From Oscillospiraceae bacterium (GTDB taxonomy: Bacteria; Bacillota; Clostridia; Oscillospirales; Ruminococcaceae): DNA of 42,832 nucleotides. Numbering within the stretch: the stretch's first letter is position 1; the number at the start of each line of letters is the position of its first letter. The notes under the pieces are model-generated. The model saw only the letters and a list, made by a program, of their open reading frames with translations, did no database searches and was not told where the DNA came from. The DNA lies in the NCBI GenBank assembly GCA_009783695.1, contig WRCY01000015.1, positions 1 to 42,832 of the forward strand, in the 5' to 3' direction. Both the position numbers and the translations under genes were made by a program. This document shows positions 8,918 to 16,226 of this stretch, one piece after another.

Positions 8918-11911
8918 TTAATCTGCCGTTGTATTCAAGCCGAATTCCCGGCGCTTGCGCGTGAGCTCGTCGTTGATTTGACGGGTGTATTCAAGCAGGG
9001 TTTCCCGCATATCCACCGAGTCATTGATAACTCTGCGCACGGCGTTGACTATATGCCGTCCCGCATAATAACCTCCGGGAACCTCCGGTATGCCGACGAC
9101 CCAGTCCCACTGCGCCTCGAGCGTTGCGTTGTCGCGGGCGTTCCAGCCGAGCTGACGGAAAGCAACCTGGTTTGCCGTCTGATAGCGCGCCGCCGTGCCC
9201 ATAATCGCTTCAAGCTCGCGTCCGAATGTCAGCTGCGTATCCGAGCCCGCCCACCAGCGCATGAACTCCCATGCCTTTGCAGGGTCTTTCGCGTTACTGA
9301 GAATCATCGAGGCCTGCCCCCAGCTGGCAGTAGACCTGTCAATTTTACAGCAGCAGACCCACATTTCCGCGGTAAAGACAAGGCAGGATTCATCAAGACA
9401 GCAATCATGGCCGCGGCAGGGCGTATCAACTTTAAGCGTGCCCGGGAGCAGGTCAAACTGCCAAAGCCCTCTGATTTCCGGTGCAAAAACCTGCAGCACG
9501 TTAAACAAATCGTAATCCGCGAAGCCCAGCGGCATTTCGCCTGAGCGGAAGCGGTTGGCGAAGTTGTAGTGCAGGGGAGCTTTATAATGTGTGAAGAACT
9601 TGGTGTAAGCGTCAAATGCAGACACCGCCTGCTCGCTGTCGAACAGGGAGCGCGAGCCGTCCGGGGTGTAGAGCGCGCCGCCGCGCTGCAACAGCTGCGA
9701 GAAGAAGTTAGAAAGGTCGGGTATAATTTGTTCGCCTATCCTGCGTTCGACCGACGGAATCCCGATGCTGAGGTTTTTGTTCTGCAGCACGGGGAAAGCG
9801 GCAATGACCTCGTCCCAGGTGTTGGGCGGGGAAAGCCCCACCTCCGCAAGAATGTCGGTGCGGTAGTACATTACGCCGAAGATTTGCGTCTGCGGCATAC
9901 CGAAAATCCCGCCTCTGTACGTAAAAGGCACAAACGCGCTTTCGTGGTATTCGCTCGCGACTTCGTTGAACCCCGCGAAACGGGTAAGGTCGGCGGCGGC
10001 ATTACGGAAAGCATAGTTCACGGGGTCGTTATTGTTGACGGTCAGCGCGACGTCGGGACCCGTTCCCGCAACGACGGCGGGCATGAGCGCGTCCATAGCA
10101 ACTAATTTTAAGTTAACAAAATTATTGGTATTGGGCGTATAAGTTTCGTCAATCATCGCTTTGAGGACGATACTCTGGTCGCGTCCGCTGAATATCCAAA
10201 CCTCTGTTACATCGCTGCCGTCGTATACGTTGCCTAAGTTATTATAATCAATAAAGAAAGTGGCAAGGAACGAACGGACCTCATGCACTGCGGACTGGAA
10301 GAAAGTTTCCTTGACTATAGGTGGCGGGCTGTTTTTATCGGTCACGGCAATCCAGTCGATGTCGAGCGGCGATGCGTTAAGGCTGACAAGCGACGTTCCG
10401 ACAGCGGCGATATTATCCTTGAAGACAATTACGCCGCGCGGGATATTATGCGGTTTGTCTACGAACCGCTCAAGCTGCGACGCCATTGTCTGCAGCGCGG
10501 CAATTTCGGGGCTCATCTGCCCCGAGTAGGCGATGATTTCGTCCATGAGCTTGTATAAGTAGCGCGCTTCAAACGCGATTTTATCCATTATATCGGGGTA
10601 AAACTCGTCTATGCGGTAGTCGCGCCGCGGGTCGGGCTCAGGTCCCGTAAGCACGAGAATCTGCCTGTAAATAGCGTTTAGGCGGAAAATGCTTTCCTCA
10701 AGCTGCGCGAGTATCCCGGAGAGGTCGCCGAGCGTAACTTGTAATCTTATGGTGTGTGTGCCGGCTTCAAGCGGGAAGTAAAGCTCGTTGCCGTCGTCGT
10801 CCGCCGGCGTCACAAGCTGCCACGAATTGTTAAAGTAAAAAGGAATAGCCGCCACCTCTGCGCAGGGAATCTGCCCGTTAATGAACAGCGCACGGTTGGA
10901 AACTATTCCGCGGTTGGAATTCTGCCGAGCCTTAAAAGAAAAGGTATAGAGCCCGTCCTCGGGCACTTCAACTTCCCATTCAATCCATTGCCCGGGCACG
11001 CGCCAGCGCTCGCCGCCGATTGCGTTAAGCACAATCGTGGTCACACTGTACGGTTCGGTGGTGGCGGACGATGTGTCAAAATACGGGAAAAGAGACGGTG
11101 ATGAGCGAAGCGAAGAATCCTCGCCCTGTCTTATAAAAGGAGCGCTCATGCCTCCTGTAAACTGCGATAAATCGTAGCCGGCGAGGTATTCATTGTAAGG
11201 GGGCAGCTCGCGTATGGGAACGAGCTCGAAGTTTTTAATGGCGACCGGCTCGTTTATGGCGCGCAGGGTAATCGTGTTCACGCCCGCCTCAAAATAGAAG
11301 CGGTAGGGCTCGGTGAAGTATCCTTGGCTGTCCGTGAAAAACGCGGATTCCCATTTCGGGTATTCGATTTGGCTCGGGCGGATTTCATTTCCCTGGTTGT
11401 CGCGCTTGATGCCGCCGGGCGCATCGCCCCAGATTCTGTAAAAGGTAATAAGGTCTGCCCCGAGGAAAGGAATCTCGCCGTTGATGTAAACAGCGCGCTC
11501 AATATCAATCCCGCGGGAAGCGATGGGAAAATAATTAAACCTGAGGTTATACAGTCCCGCTTCAGGGACGACGACTTCGTACTCCACGAAGCTGTATTCG
11601 GTGGTTACAAGCGCTGCGCCCGCCCCCTCGTAGTTTTCGACCACGGCAACGCCTATTGCCGTTTCCTCGTTAAAGGCGGCAATGTCGATGGCAACGCCCG
11701 TGCCGGGTAAAGAGGTATTTTCATGTGCGTCTAAGAAATGGAAGTATGTATTTCCGCGGCTCGAAGGCGGCGAGGTCATATCGTAACCGGCATATTTGTG
11801 GTAATAGCTGCCCACATCTCCTCTTGTTAGTATAAAAACAACCATCACGACAAGCAAAGCCGCGATGACTCCTATGGTTGTATATTTTTTCTTAGCAGGG
11901 TCTTGATACAT
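8918..11911 (-). CDS. Very large extracellular solute-binding protein with N-terminal carbohydrate-binding-like modules
   Basis: 997 residues from the ATG at 11911, chosen because GAGG lies at proper spacing before it (the frame is open to 11929). Order: membrane anchor (KYTTIGVIAALLVVMVVFIL); two similar beta-sandwich-like modules (each with ..EVEVPE.GLY.F.F....RGI..RA.FINGQIP), at about 75-235 and 250-400; a helical stretch (400-500); then a family-1 solute-binding fold (about 540-990; NTWDEVIAAFPVL, KAWEFMRWWAGSDTQLTFG). Ordinary family members have 400-550 residues. A seven-cysteine insert at about 830-855 (CRGHDCC...CCC) interrupts the binding fold. It is first in its operon and presumably captures a polysaccharide or oligosaccharide for the permeases downstream. 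Confidence 0.88.
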   Translation of the reverse strand: MYQDPAKKKYTTIGVIAALLVVMVVFILTRGDVGSYYHKYAGYDMTSPPSSRGNTYFHFLDAHENTSLPGTGVAIDIAAFNEETAIGVAVVENYEGAGAALVTTEYSFVEYEVVVPEAGLYNLRFNYFPIASRGIDIERAVYINGEIPFLGADLITFYRIWGDAPGGIKRDNQGNEIRPSQIEYPKWESAFFTDSQGYFTEPYRFYFEAGVNTITLRAINEPVAIKNFELVPIRELPPYNEYLAGYDLSQFTGGMSAPFIRQGEDSSLRSSPSLFPYFDTSSATTEPYSVTTIVLNAIGGERWRVPGQWIEWEVEVPEDGLYTFSFKARQNSNRGIVSNRALFINGQIPCAEVAAIPFYFNNSWQLVTPADDDGNELYFPLEAGTHTIRLQVTLGDLSGILAQLEESIFRLNAIYRQILVLTGPEPDPRRDYRIDEFYPDIMDKIAFEARYLYKLMDEIIAYSGQMSPEIAALQTMASQLERFVDKPHNIPRGVIVFKDNIAAVGTSLVSLNASPLDIDWIAVTDKNSPPPIVKETFFQSAVHEVRSFLATFFIDYNNLGNVYDGSDVTEVWIFSGRDQSIVLKAMIDETYTPNTNNFVNLKLVAMDALMPAVVAGTGPDVALTVNNNDPVNYAFRNAAADLTRFAGFNEVASEYHESAFVPFTYRGGIFGMPQTQIFGVMYYRTDILAEVGLSPPNTWDEVIAAFPVLQNKNLSIGIPSVERRIGEQIIPDLSNFFSQLLQRGGALYTPDGSRSLFDSEQAVSAFDAYTKFFTHYKAPLHYNFANRFRSGEMPLGFADYDLFNVLQVFAPEIRGLWQFDLLPGTLKVDTPCRGHDCCLDESCLVFTAEMWVCCCKIDRSTASWGQASMILSNAKDPAKAWEFMRWWAGSDTQLTFGRELEAIMGTAARYQTANQVAFRQLGWNARDNATLEAQWDWVVGIPEVPGGYYAGRHIVNAVRRVINDSVDMRETLLEYTRQINDELTRKRREFGLNTTAD

Positions 11912-11934
11912 AAAATCGAACCTCATCATAAAAA

Positions 11935-11998
11935 TACAGAAAAATTTGCCTTGAGTTTCCCCGTTTCAAATGTGGAAACTCAAAAAGAGCTTTCTGTA
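11935..11998 (-). promoter_or_regulatory. Strong leader hairpin before the solute-binding-protein gene
   Basis: There are nested inverted repeats. The inner one is TTGAGTTTCC (11951-11960) with GGAAACTCAA (11974-11983), the outer one TACAGAAA (11935-11942) with TTTCTGTA (11991-11998). In the transcript they form one long stem just before the ribosome-binding site, followed by a U-rich stretch. It could act as an attenuator or mRNA stabiliser, or be an operator for the AraC-type regulator. These cannot be told apart from sequence. Confidence 0.55.
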
Positions 11999-12017
11999 AA
12001 AAATACAGTTAATTTAT

Positions 12018-12046
12018 ATTATACACTCTAATTTTGTTTCTCACTA
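12018..12046 (-). promoter_or_regulatory. Probable promoter of the carbohydrate-uptake operon
   Basis: On the minus strand a perfect -10 (TATAAT, 12023-12018) has no good -35 at 17 bases (TAGTGA). A strong -10 with a weak -35 fits a promoter that needs an activator, here plausibly the divergent AraC-type protein. AT-rich sequence from about 12045 to 12125 is where operators would lie, but I see no clear paired site. Confidence 0.45.
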
Positions 12047-12125
12047 ATCATATATTGCTAAAATTTGCGAAATAAATATTCCGCAATAATTAAAAATTTA
12101 CCATAACGCAATAATCGCGAAGTGC

Positions 12126-12154
12126 TTGACAATTTTTGCTCAGTAAGGTATTAT
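12126..12154 (+). promoter_or_regulatory. Promoter of the AraC-type regulator
   Basis: TTGACA (12126-12131), 17-base spacer, TATTAT (12149-12154). Transcription would start near 12161, giving a leader of about 40 bases before the ATG at 12200. Confidence 0.75.
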
Positions 12155-12199
12155 ATAGACATACCCTAATATTATTAATATAGAGAAAGCAGAACGCTT

Positions 12200-13081
12200 A
12201 TGATAAAAAAGCTTGAGGGAACTCTTGAAACAATTGATTATGAAGAACAGTCGCTCTTTATAATGCATCACAACACAACAACCGAGAACTACCCCAAACA
12301 CTGGCACAGCGCGGCTGAAATAATAATGCCGATTGCAGGCTGCTATGATGTAATAATTGGCGAGACTGTTTATCACCTTGAAGAGTATGATATAATTGTA
12401 ATACCGACCGGCGATATGCACGAAATTCATGCGCCGAAAGCCGGCGGTGAACGGATAATCCTGCAGTTCGACCTGACACTGTTAAAATCTGTCAAGGGGC
12501 TGGGAGGCGCGTCGTTTATTTTCTTCAAGCCGTGGCTGATAACGCCCGGTATTGAAAGCACGGCGGAGCTGCACGGGGTTTTAAAGCCGCTTCTGCTCGA
12601 AGCGCTCGGCGAATATAAAGAAAAACAGGAATATTATGAGGCGAGCGTGACCGCGAAAATTGTCAATGCCGCCGTCTTTATGGCGCGCAAGCAGAAGGAG
12701 GAATTCCCCGGCGTTTTCTCCGACCAGCTCATGAAAAGAAAGGTGCACATTGTTAATTTTAACCGCTGCATCGAATACATAAACCAGCATTACAGGGATG
12801 ATTTGCCGCTTGAGTATGTCGCGAAAATAGCGGGCTTCAGCAAGTTTCATTTTACCCGCTGGTTCAAGCAGTTCGCGGGTGTTTCTTTCTACGAGTATCT
12901 GACGCAGGTGAGGGTTCGGGTGGCGGAATCGATGCTTGCGAACTCGGAGGTTCCTATTACCGAAATCGCGCTTGAATCCGGCTTTCAGAGCATAGCGACG
13001 TTTAACCGCGTCTTTAAGTTCACTAATAAAATAACGCCGACGGAGTACAGAAAACAATTGGCAGCTCACAGTGAACAATGA
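12200..13081 (+). CDS. AraC-family transcriptional regulator with N-terminal cupin sensor
   Basis: 293 residues. The N-terminal half (about 15-110) has the cupin-type pattern of AraC sugar sensors (HWHSAAEIIMPIAG, DIIVIPTGDMHEIHAP). The C-terminal ~100 residues hold two helix-turn-helix motifs of the AraC/XylS DNA-binding domain (LPLEYVAKIAGFSKFHFTRWFKQFAG and ITEIALESGFQSIATFNRVFK). It is divergent from the carbohydrate-uptake operon and probably activates it when the sugar is bound (inference from context and family). The last codons (..HSEQ) lie inside an ACAAT-type repeat that overlaps the stop codon. Confidence 0.92.
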   Translation: MIKKLEGTLETIDYEEQSLFIMHHNTTTENYPKHWHSAAEIIMPIAGCYDVIIGETVYHLEEYDIIVIPTGDMHEIHAPKAGGERIILQFDLTLLKSVKGLGGASFIFFKPWLITPGIESTAELHGVLKPLLLEALGEYKEKQEYYEASVTAKIVNAAVFMARKQKEEFPGVFSDQLMKRKVHIVNFNRCIEYINQHYRDDLPLEYVAKIAGFSKFHFTRWFKQFAGVSFYEYLTQVRVRVAESMLANSEVPITEIALESGFQSIATFNRVFKFTNKITPTEYRKQLAAHSEQ

Positions 13082-13095
13082 ACAATTATTGAGCC
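13070..13095 (+). repeat. ACAAT-type repeat overlapping the AraC gene stop
   Basis: AGTGAACAATGAACAATTAT spans the stop codon (TGA at 13079-13081). It is the same family as the repeats at 6721, 16120 and 36498. Confidence 0.6.
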
Positions 13096-13112
13096 GCCTG
13101 CTGCGGATATAT

Positions 13113-13185
13113 TAAAAATAATTACTGTTAAAACGGGGAAAACGATACTTTCGTGTCGCGTTAGTTAAAAAGGACTTAATGAAAA
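13113..13185 (+). repeat. Orphan hairpin-SD leader element (copy D)
   Basis: ACGGGGAAAACGATACTTTC, then AAAAAGGACTTAATGAAAATG. It has the form of the other leader elements but no gene follows. The ATG opens only a 17-codon frame that ends before the tRNA gene, and the next plus-strand gene has its own promoter and Shine-Dalgarno. It may be a relic of a lost gene or a freshly inserted copy. Confidence 0.75.
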
Positions 13186-13224
13186 TGTCCGCAAAGCGGA
13201 CACTAAAATTGTGTATTATTAATT
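13183..13224 (+). repeat. Short hairpin module, first of two copies
   Basis: TGTCCGC-AAA-GCGGACA (13186-13202) is followed about 11 bases later by ATTATTAATTG. A second copy with the same layout lies at 16185-16226. Confidence 0.55.
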
Positions 13225-13231
13225 GTTTGTA

Positions 13232-13304
13232 AGCTGAGAATCGGACTCGAACCGACGACCTGCTGATTACGAATCAGCTGCTCTACCAACTGAGCTATCC
13301 CAGC
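13232..13304 (-). tRNA. tRNA-Thr (anticodon CGT)
   Basis: A full cloverleaf can be drawn on the minus strand. The acceptor arms GCTGGGA/TCTCAGC pair with one G-T. The D-arm is GCTC..GAGC, the anticodon stem GCTGA/TCAGC around the loop TTCGTAA (CGT reads ACG, Thr), and the T-arm GTCGG-TTCGAGT-CCGAT. It is 73 bases with the discriminator base, and CCA is not encoded. It is flanked by a leader-element relic on one side and a promoter for the opposite gene on the other. Confidence 0.95.
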
Positions 13305-13315
13305 AAAAATTGTTA

Positions 13316-13344
13316 TTGCATAAAAAGTAAAACCATGCTATAAT
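13316..13344 (+). promoter_or_regulatory. Promoter of the SipW-like gene
   Basis: TTGCAT (13316-13321), 17-base spacer, TATAAT (13339-13344). Transcription would start near 13351, about 65 bases before the proposed start codon. Confidence 0.75.
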
Positions 13345-13417
13345 ATACGCAAAATACATTTTACTATAAATTTTTTGATTTGTCAATAAAGAATTTTAAA
13401 GCAAGGAGGAAATAGCC

Positions 13418-14587
13418 ATCGAACTTAAAAGAAAACCAGCTGAACTGCTGATTCGCATGCTTTGCGGCTTCCTTGCTGTTTTTACTTTGTTTATGCTGAC
13501 TGTGTCGCTCGTATTCTCGTTCGGCGGGGACGCGCCGAGCCTTTTCGGGAGCAACGTTTATATAGTCAAAACCGATACCGTGGACTTTTTGAAGCCGGGC
13601 ACAGCGCTTTTCACGCAGTCCGTGCCATTTAACGAAATCCACCCGGGCGACATCGTGGTTTTTAGCGGGCAGGGAAATAACAAGACGGGGCTTGCTGAAA
13701 TCGAATCGGTCGGAGAGAGCGACAACGTTTACAGGTTTGAGGCGATTGGCGAAAGCGGCGCGGAAATAACGCTGACAGGGAGTCAGATTGTCGGGCGCGC
13801 CACGCAGTACAGCGACTTCCTCGGCATGGTTATCGGTTTCGCAAAATCGCCGACTGGCGTAATGGCAATAGCTGTAATCCCGTGCATGATTATATTAATT
13901 TTTGAAGCCTCTAAGGCTATTTTCAGGGTTTTCCGCGGCAGCGACGAAATAAAACCCGTAAAGAAGCAGAACGAAATCCCGACCTATGTTCCGCGGCAGA
14001 AAATTTCGGGCAGAACCGCATTTAATGAAGAAAAACCCGACGACAGCACCGAAGACGACTATGGCAGAATGCTTGCGGAAATCGCAGAGAAAGACGCCGG
14101 CTTCGCAGATGAAGAAGAATTCCCGCTTTTCAAGCAGCCGGCATCAAAATCAATCAGTATCGGAAAACCAAATCCGCCCCCGGTACACAGAACTGCGCCG
14201 TTGTCACAGAAGCGTCTGAACCAGGCAATCGCCGAGATAAACGCACGTAAAACGCCTGAAAATACAGGGCGCATAACCGACCGATTTTCTTTTGACAAGA
14301 CGGATGAAGTGGTAACGGTCACACCGGCGGGAAGCGCCGCAGGCAACAGCTCCTCAGCTTATGAAGCCGGGCAGCTGAAGGAAATAAAGACGGCTCCCGT
14401 GTCTGCGGGAGCGGTTGAAAATGTCAGGCGCTATACCCCTAAAAAGCCCGCACAGACAGGGCGCGCATCATCGCAGGCGACTTCAATTCCGAGCCTTGAC
14501 CGGCTGCTGCGCGAGGACGACCCCGAGGTTGAGAACGCACGGTATAATATCGAGGATATATTATTTTCAATAGACAGAAAAAAGTAG
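13418..14587 (+). CDS. Membrane protein with a degenerate SipW-type signal-peptidase domain
   Basis: 389 residues if translation starts at the ATC at 13418, which is 8 bases after a strong AAGGAGG (13403-13409). The first ATG (13457) has no Shine-Dalgarno and would delete the Lys/Arg-rich N-terminus (ELKRKPAELLIR) that a first membrane helix needs. After the first helix comes an external domain of about 90 residues resembling SipW-type signal peptidase I (HPGDIVVFSGQ, then GSQIVGRA), then a second helix (about 130-155). A 220-residue low-complexity cytoplasmic tail ends the protein. The catalytic Ser of the SGSMEP box is not present (TDTVDF instead), so it is probably not a protease. Its function is unknown; an envelope scaffold is possible. 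Confidence 0.75.
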   Translation: MELKRKPAELLIRMLCGFLAVFTLFMLTVSLVFSFGGDAPSLFGSNVYIVKTDTVDFLKPGTALFTQSVPFNEIHPGDIVVFSGQGNNKTGLAEIESVGESDNVYRFEAIGESGAEITLTGSQIVGRATQYSDFLGMVIGFAKSPTGVMAIAVIPCMIILIFEASKAIFRVFRGSDEIKPVKKQNEIPTYVPRQKISGRTAFNEEKPDDSTEDDYGRMLAEIAEKDAGFADEEEFPLFKQPASKSISIGKPNPPPVHRTAPLSQKRLNQAIAEINARKTPENTGRITDRFSFDKTDEVVTVTPAGSAAGNSSSAYEAGQLKEIKTAPVSAGAVENVRRYTPKKPAQTGRASSQATSIPSLDRLLREDDPEVENARYNIEDILFSIDRKK

Positions 14588-14633
14588 GGGCGAACTGCGT
14601 TTATCCGGATAGCAATATTTGATGAGAAGTTAA

Positions 14634-14778
14634 AACATAAAAGCAAATTGCACTAAAACGGCGAAACGGAACTTTTCATTTTTATTTAATACAAAAATGA
14701 AAATGAAAGGCTTAAAATAAAACAATTGAATCGGAAAAAATTACTTTCATGATTTGTTTGTGAAGAAAGGATTTAATG
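14634..14778 (+). repeat. Two hairpin-SD leader elements (E1 degenerate, E2 intact)
   Basis: E2 (about 14711-14778) reads AACAATTGAATCGG, a weak core, ATGATTTGTT, then GTGAAGAAAGGATTTAATG. Outer arms AACAA/TTGTT and ATC/GAT can pair. E1 (about 14634-14712) is an eroded copy (GCGAAACGGAACTTTTC, then GAAAGGCTTAA). E2 provides the ribosome-binding site and ATG for the M23 peptidase gene. Confidence 0.75.
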
Positions 14779-16119
14779 GAAATTAAAATGAAAAAGAGAA
14801 AGTACATACGGGTTGCGGTTCTCGCTATGACAGTCTGCATGATGCTTGCGTTTGCGCCGGCGGTCGGAAGTTCGGGGCGGACGGAATCGGATATCAACGC
14901 GGAAATCAAAGCCAATGAACAAAAAGCCGAGAGGCTCGCGGAGGAGCAAAGAGAACGCGAAGCGGAAATCGCGGCGACACAGGGCGACAGAAATCAATCG
15001 CGCCAGAGGGAAGTTTTGGTTGAGCAGAGTATAGCCGCCGTAAACGAGCGTATAGCTATACTTAACGCCAACATTGTGCTTCAGCAGGAAGCAATCGCCA
15101 AAAAGGAGGGTGAAATAGAAGCGCTTGAGCAGCGTATTTCGGACGCGGAGCGCGAGATTGAGCTGCGTGAGCATAAAATCGCCCTGCTCGAGGCCGAGAA
15201 CGAGGAAAACTTAGAGAAATTCGGACTGCTCGTCAAGAACAACTACATGACGGGCTCGCTCGGAATGGTGGATATTCTGCTTGATTCCGGCGACTTTTAC
15301 GAGATGATTGTCCGCGCCGATGTTCTGCAGAAAGCAGCGGAAAGAAACACCGACTTCATGAACGATTTGCTTGCTGCGATTGAGGCGCAGGAGCGTGAAA
15401 TAGAGGAGCTTGAGGAGCTGAAGCTCAGCCTTCAGGCAAATATTGAACTTTGCGAGCAGGAGAAAGACGCGCTTGAGCTTGCGCTCGAAAAGCTAAACGA
15501 GGACATGGCTGAGCTCGAGCGTGAAATGGACGGGGAACAGGAAAGACTGCGCGTTTTAGCGGGAGAAACAGCGGTTTTGCAACAGCAAATCGACGGCATG
15601 TACCGGCAGTTTAACGCTACGAACGAAGAGCTTGAAGAACTCGAAAAAATGATTTCGCAGCTCATAAAAGAGCTGCAAAACTTAAACAGACCTAATTATT
15701 CGGGCGACGGCTTTGTCTGGCCGGTAGATGAGAAGTTTCAGCGAATCACCTGCGGCTTCGGCTGGGACGCGGGGTGGAGCCGCTGGCATCGCGCCATTGA
15801 CATAGGAAACGCCGGAATCAACGGCGCAAATATCTACTCAATCCAGTCGGGGACGGTTATAGTCGCGGTCGAAAGCAACTCGAGAAGCGGCTACGGCTCG
15901 TATGTGGTCGTTGACCACGGCGGCGGCTACACCTCGCTTTACTCGCATATGCAGTTCGGCTCGGTGCGGGTTTCGGTCGGGCAGGAGGTTAAGGTCGGGC
16001 AGGTGCTCGGGCTTGTCGGCTCGACGGGGCTTTCGACGGGACCTCACCTGCACTTTGAAATCCGCGTGAACGGCGAAGCGAGGAATCCGCTGGATTACAG
16101 CTATTCGTATGTCGGGTGA
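14776..16119 (+). CDS. Secreted coiled-coil M23 peptidase (EnvC/NlpD-like murein hydrolase)
   Basis: 447 residues. A signal peptide (about 1-34, VAVLAMTVCMMLAFAPAVG) is followed by a very long coiled coil (about 35-300, rich in Glu/Lys heptads) and a C-terminal M23/LytM domain (about 315-445). The metal-ligand motifs HxxxD (WHRAIDIGN) and HxH (GPHLHFEIR) are both intact, so it should be an active zinc endopeptidase that cuts peptide crosslinks in peptidoglycan. The coiled coil suggests control by an FtsEX-like or other membrane partner, as in EnvC/PcsB (family knowledge). The ATG at 14776 belongs to the leader element. An in-frame ATG four codons later is the alternative. Confidence 0.92.
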   Translation: MEIKMKKRKYIRVAVLAMTVCMMLAFAPAVGSSGRTESDINAEIKANEQKAERLAEEQREREAEIAATQGDRNQSRQREVLVEQSIAAVNERIAILNANIVLQQEAIAKKEGEIEALEQRISDAEREIELREHKIALLEAENEENLEKFGLLVKNNYMTGSLGMVDILLDSGDFYEMIVRADVLQKAAERNTDFMNDLLAAIEAQEREIEELEELKLSLQANIELCEQEKDALELALEKLNEDMAELEREMDGEQERLRVLAGETAVLQQQIDGMYRQFNATNEELEELEKMISQLIKELQNLNRPNYSGDGFVWPVDEKFQRITCGFGWDAGWSRWHRAIDIGNAGINGANIYSIQSGTVIVAVESNSRSGYGSYVVVDHGGGYTSLYSHMQFGSVRVSVGQEVKVGQVLGLVGSTGLSTGPHLHFEIRVNGEARNPLDYSYSYVG

Positions 16120-16160
16120 CGGACAATGGACAATGAACAATGGACAATGAACAATTTTCG
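16120..16160 (+). repeat. ACAAT-type tandem repeat after the M23 gene
   Basis: Directly after the TGA stop come repeated GGACAAT / GAACAAT units (for example GGACAATGAACAAT twice). The stop-codon context TGACGGACAAT matches TGACGAACAAT after the permease ending at 6760. Confidence 0.7.
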
Positions 16161-16184
16161 AATTGCTTGCGGCGATAATTTTCA

Positions 16185-16226
16185 AAATATCCGTGAAGCG
16201 GACACAACAATTATTCATTATTAATT
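16185..16226 (+). repeat. Short hairpin module, second copy; overlaps the SpoIID gene end
   Basis: ATCCGT-GAA-GCGGAC, then ATTATTAATTG, as at 13183-13224. The right half lies inside the convergent SpoIID-like gene and encodes its last residues (INNE). Confidence 0.55.

Noticed and set aside
13175-13228. 17-codon frame after orphan leader copy D
   Set aside because: Its codons consist of the hairpin module and AT-rich DNA; no conservation can be shown.
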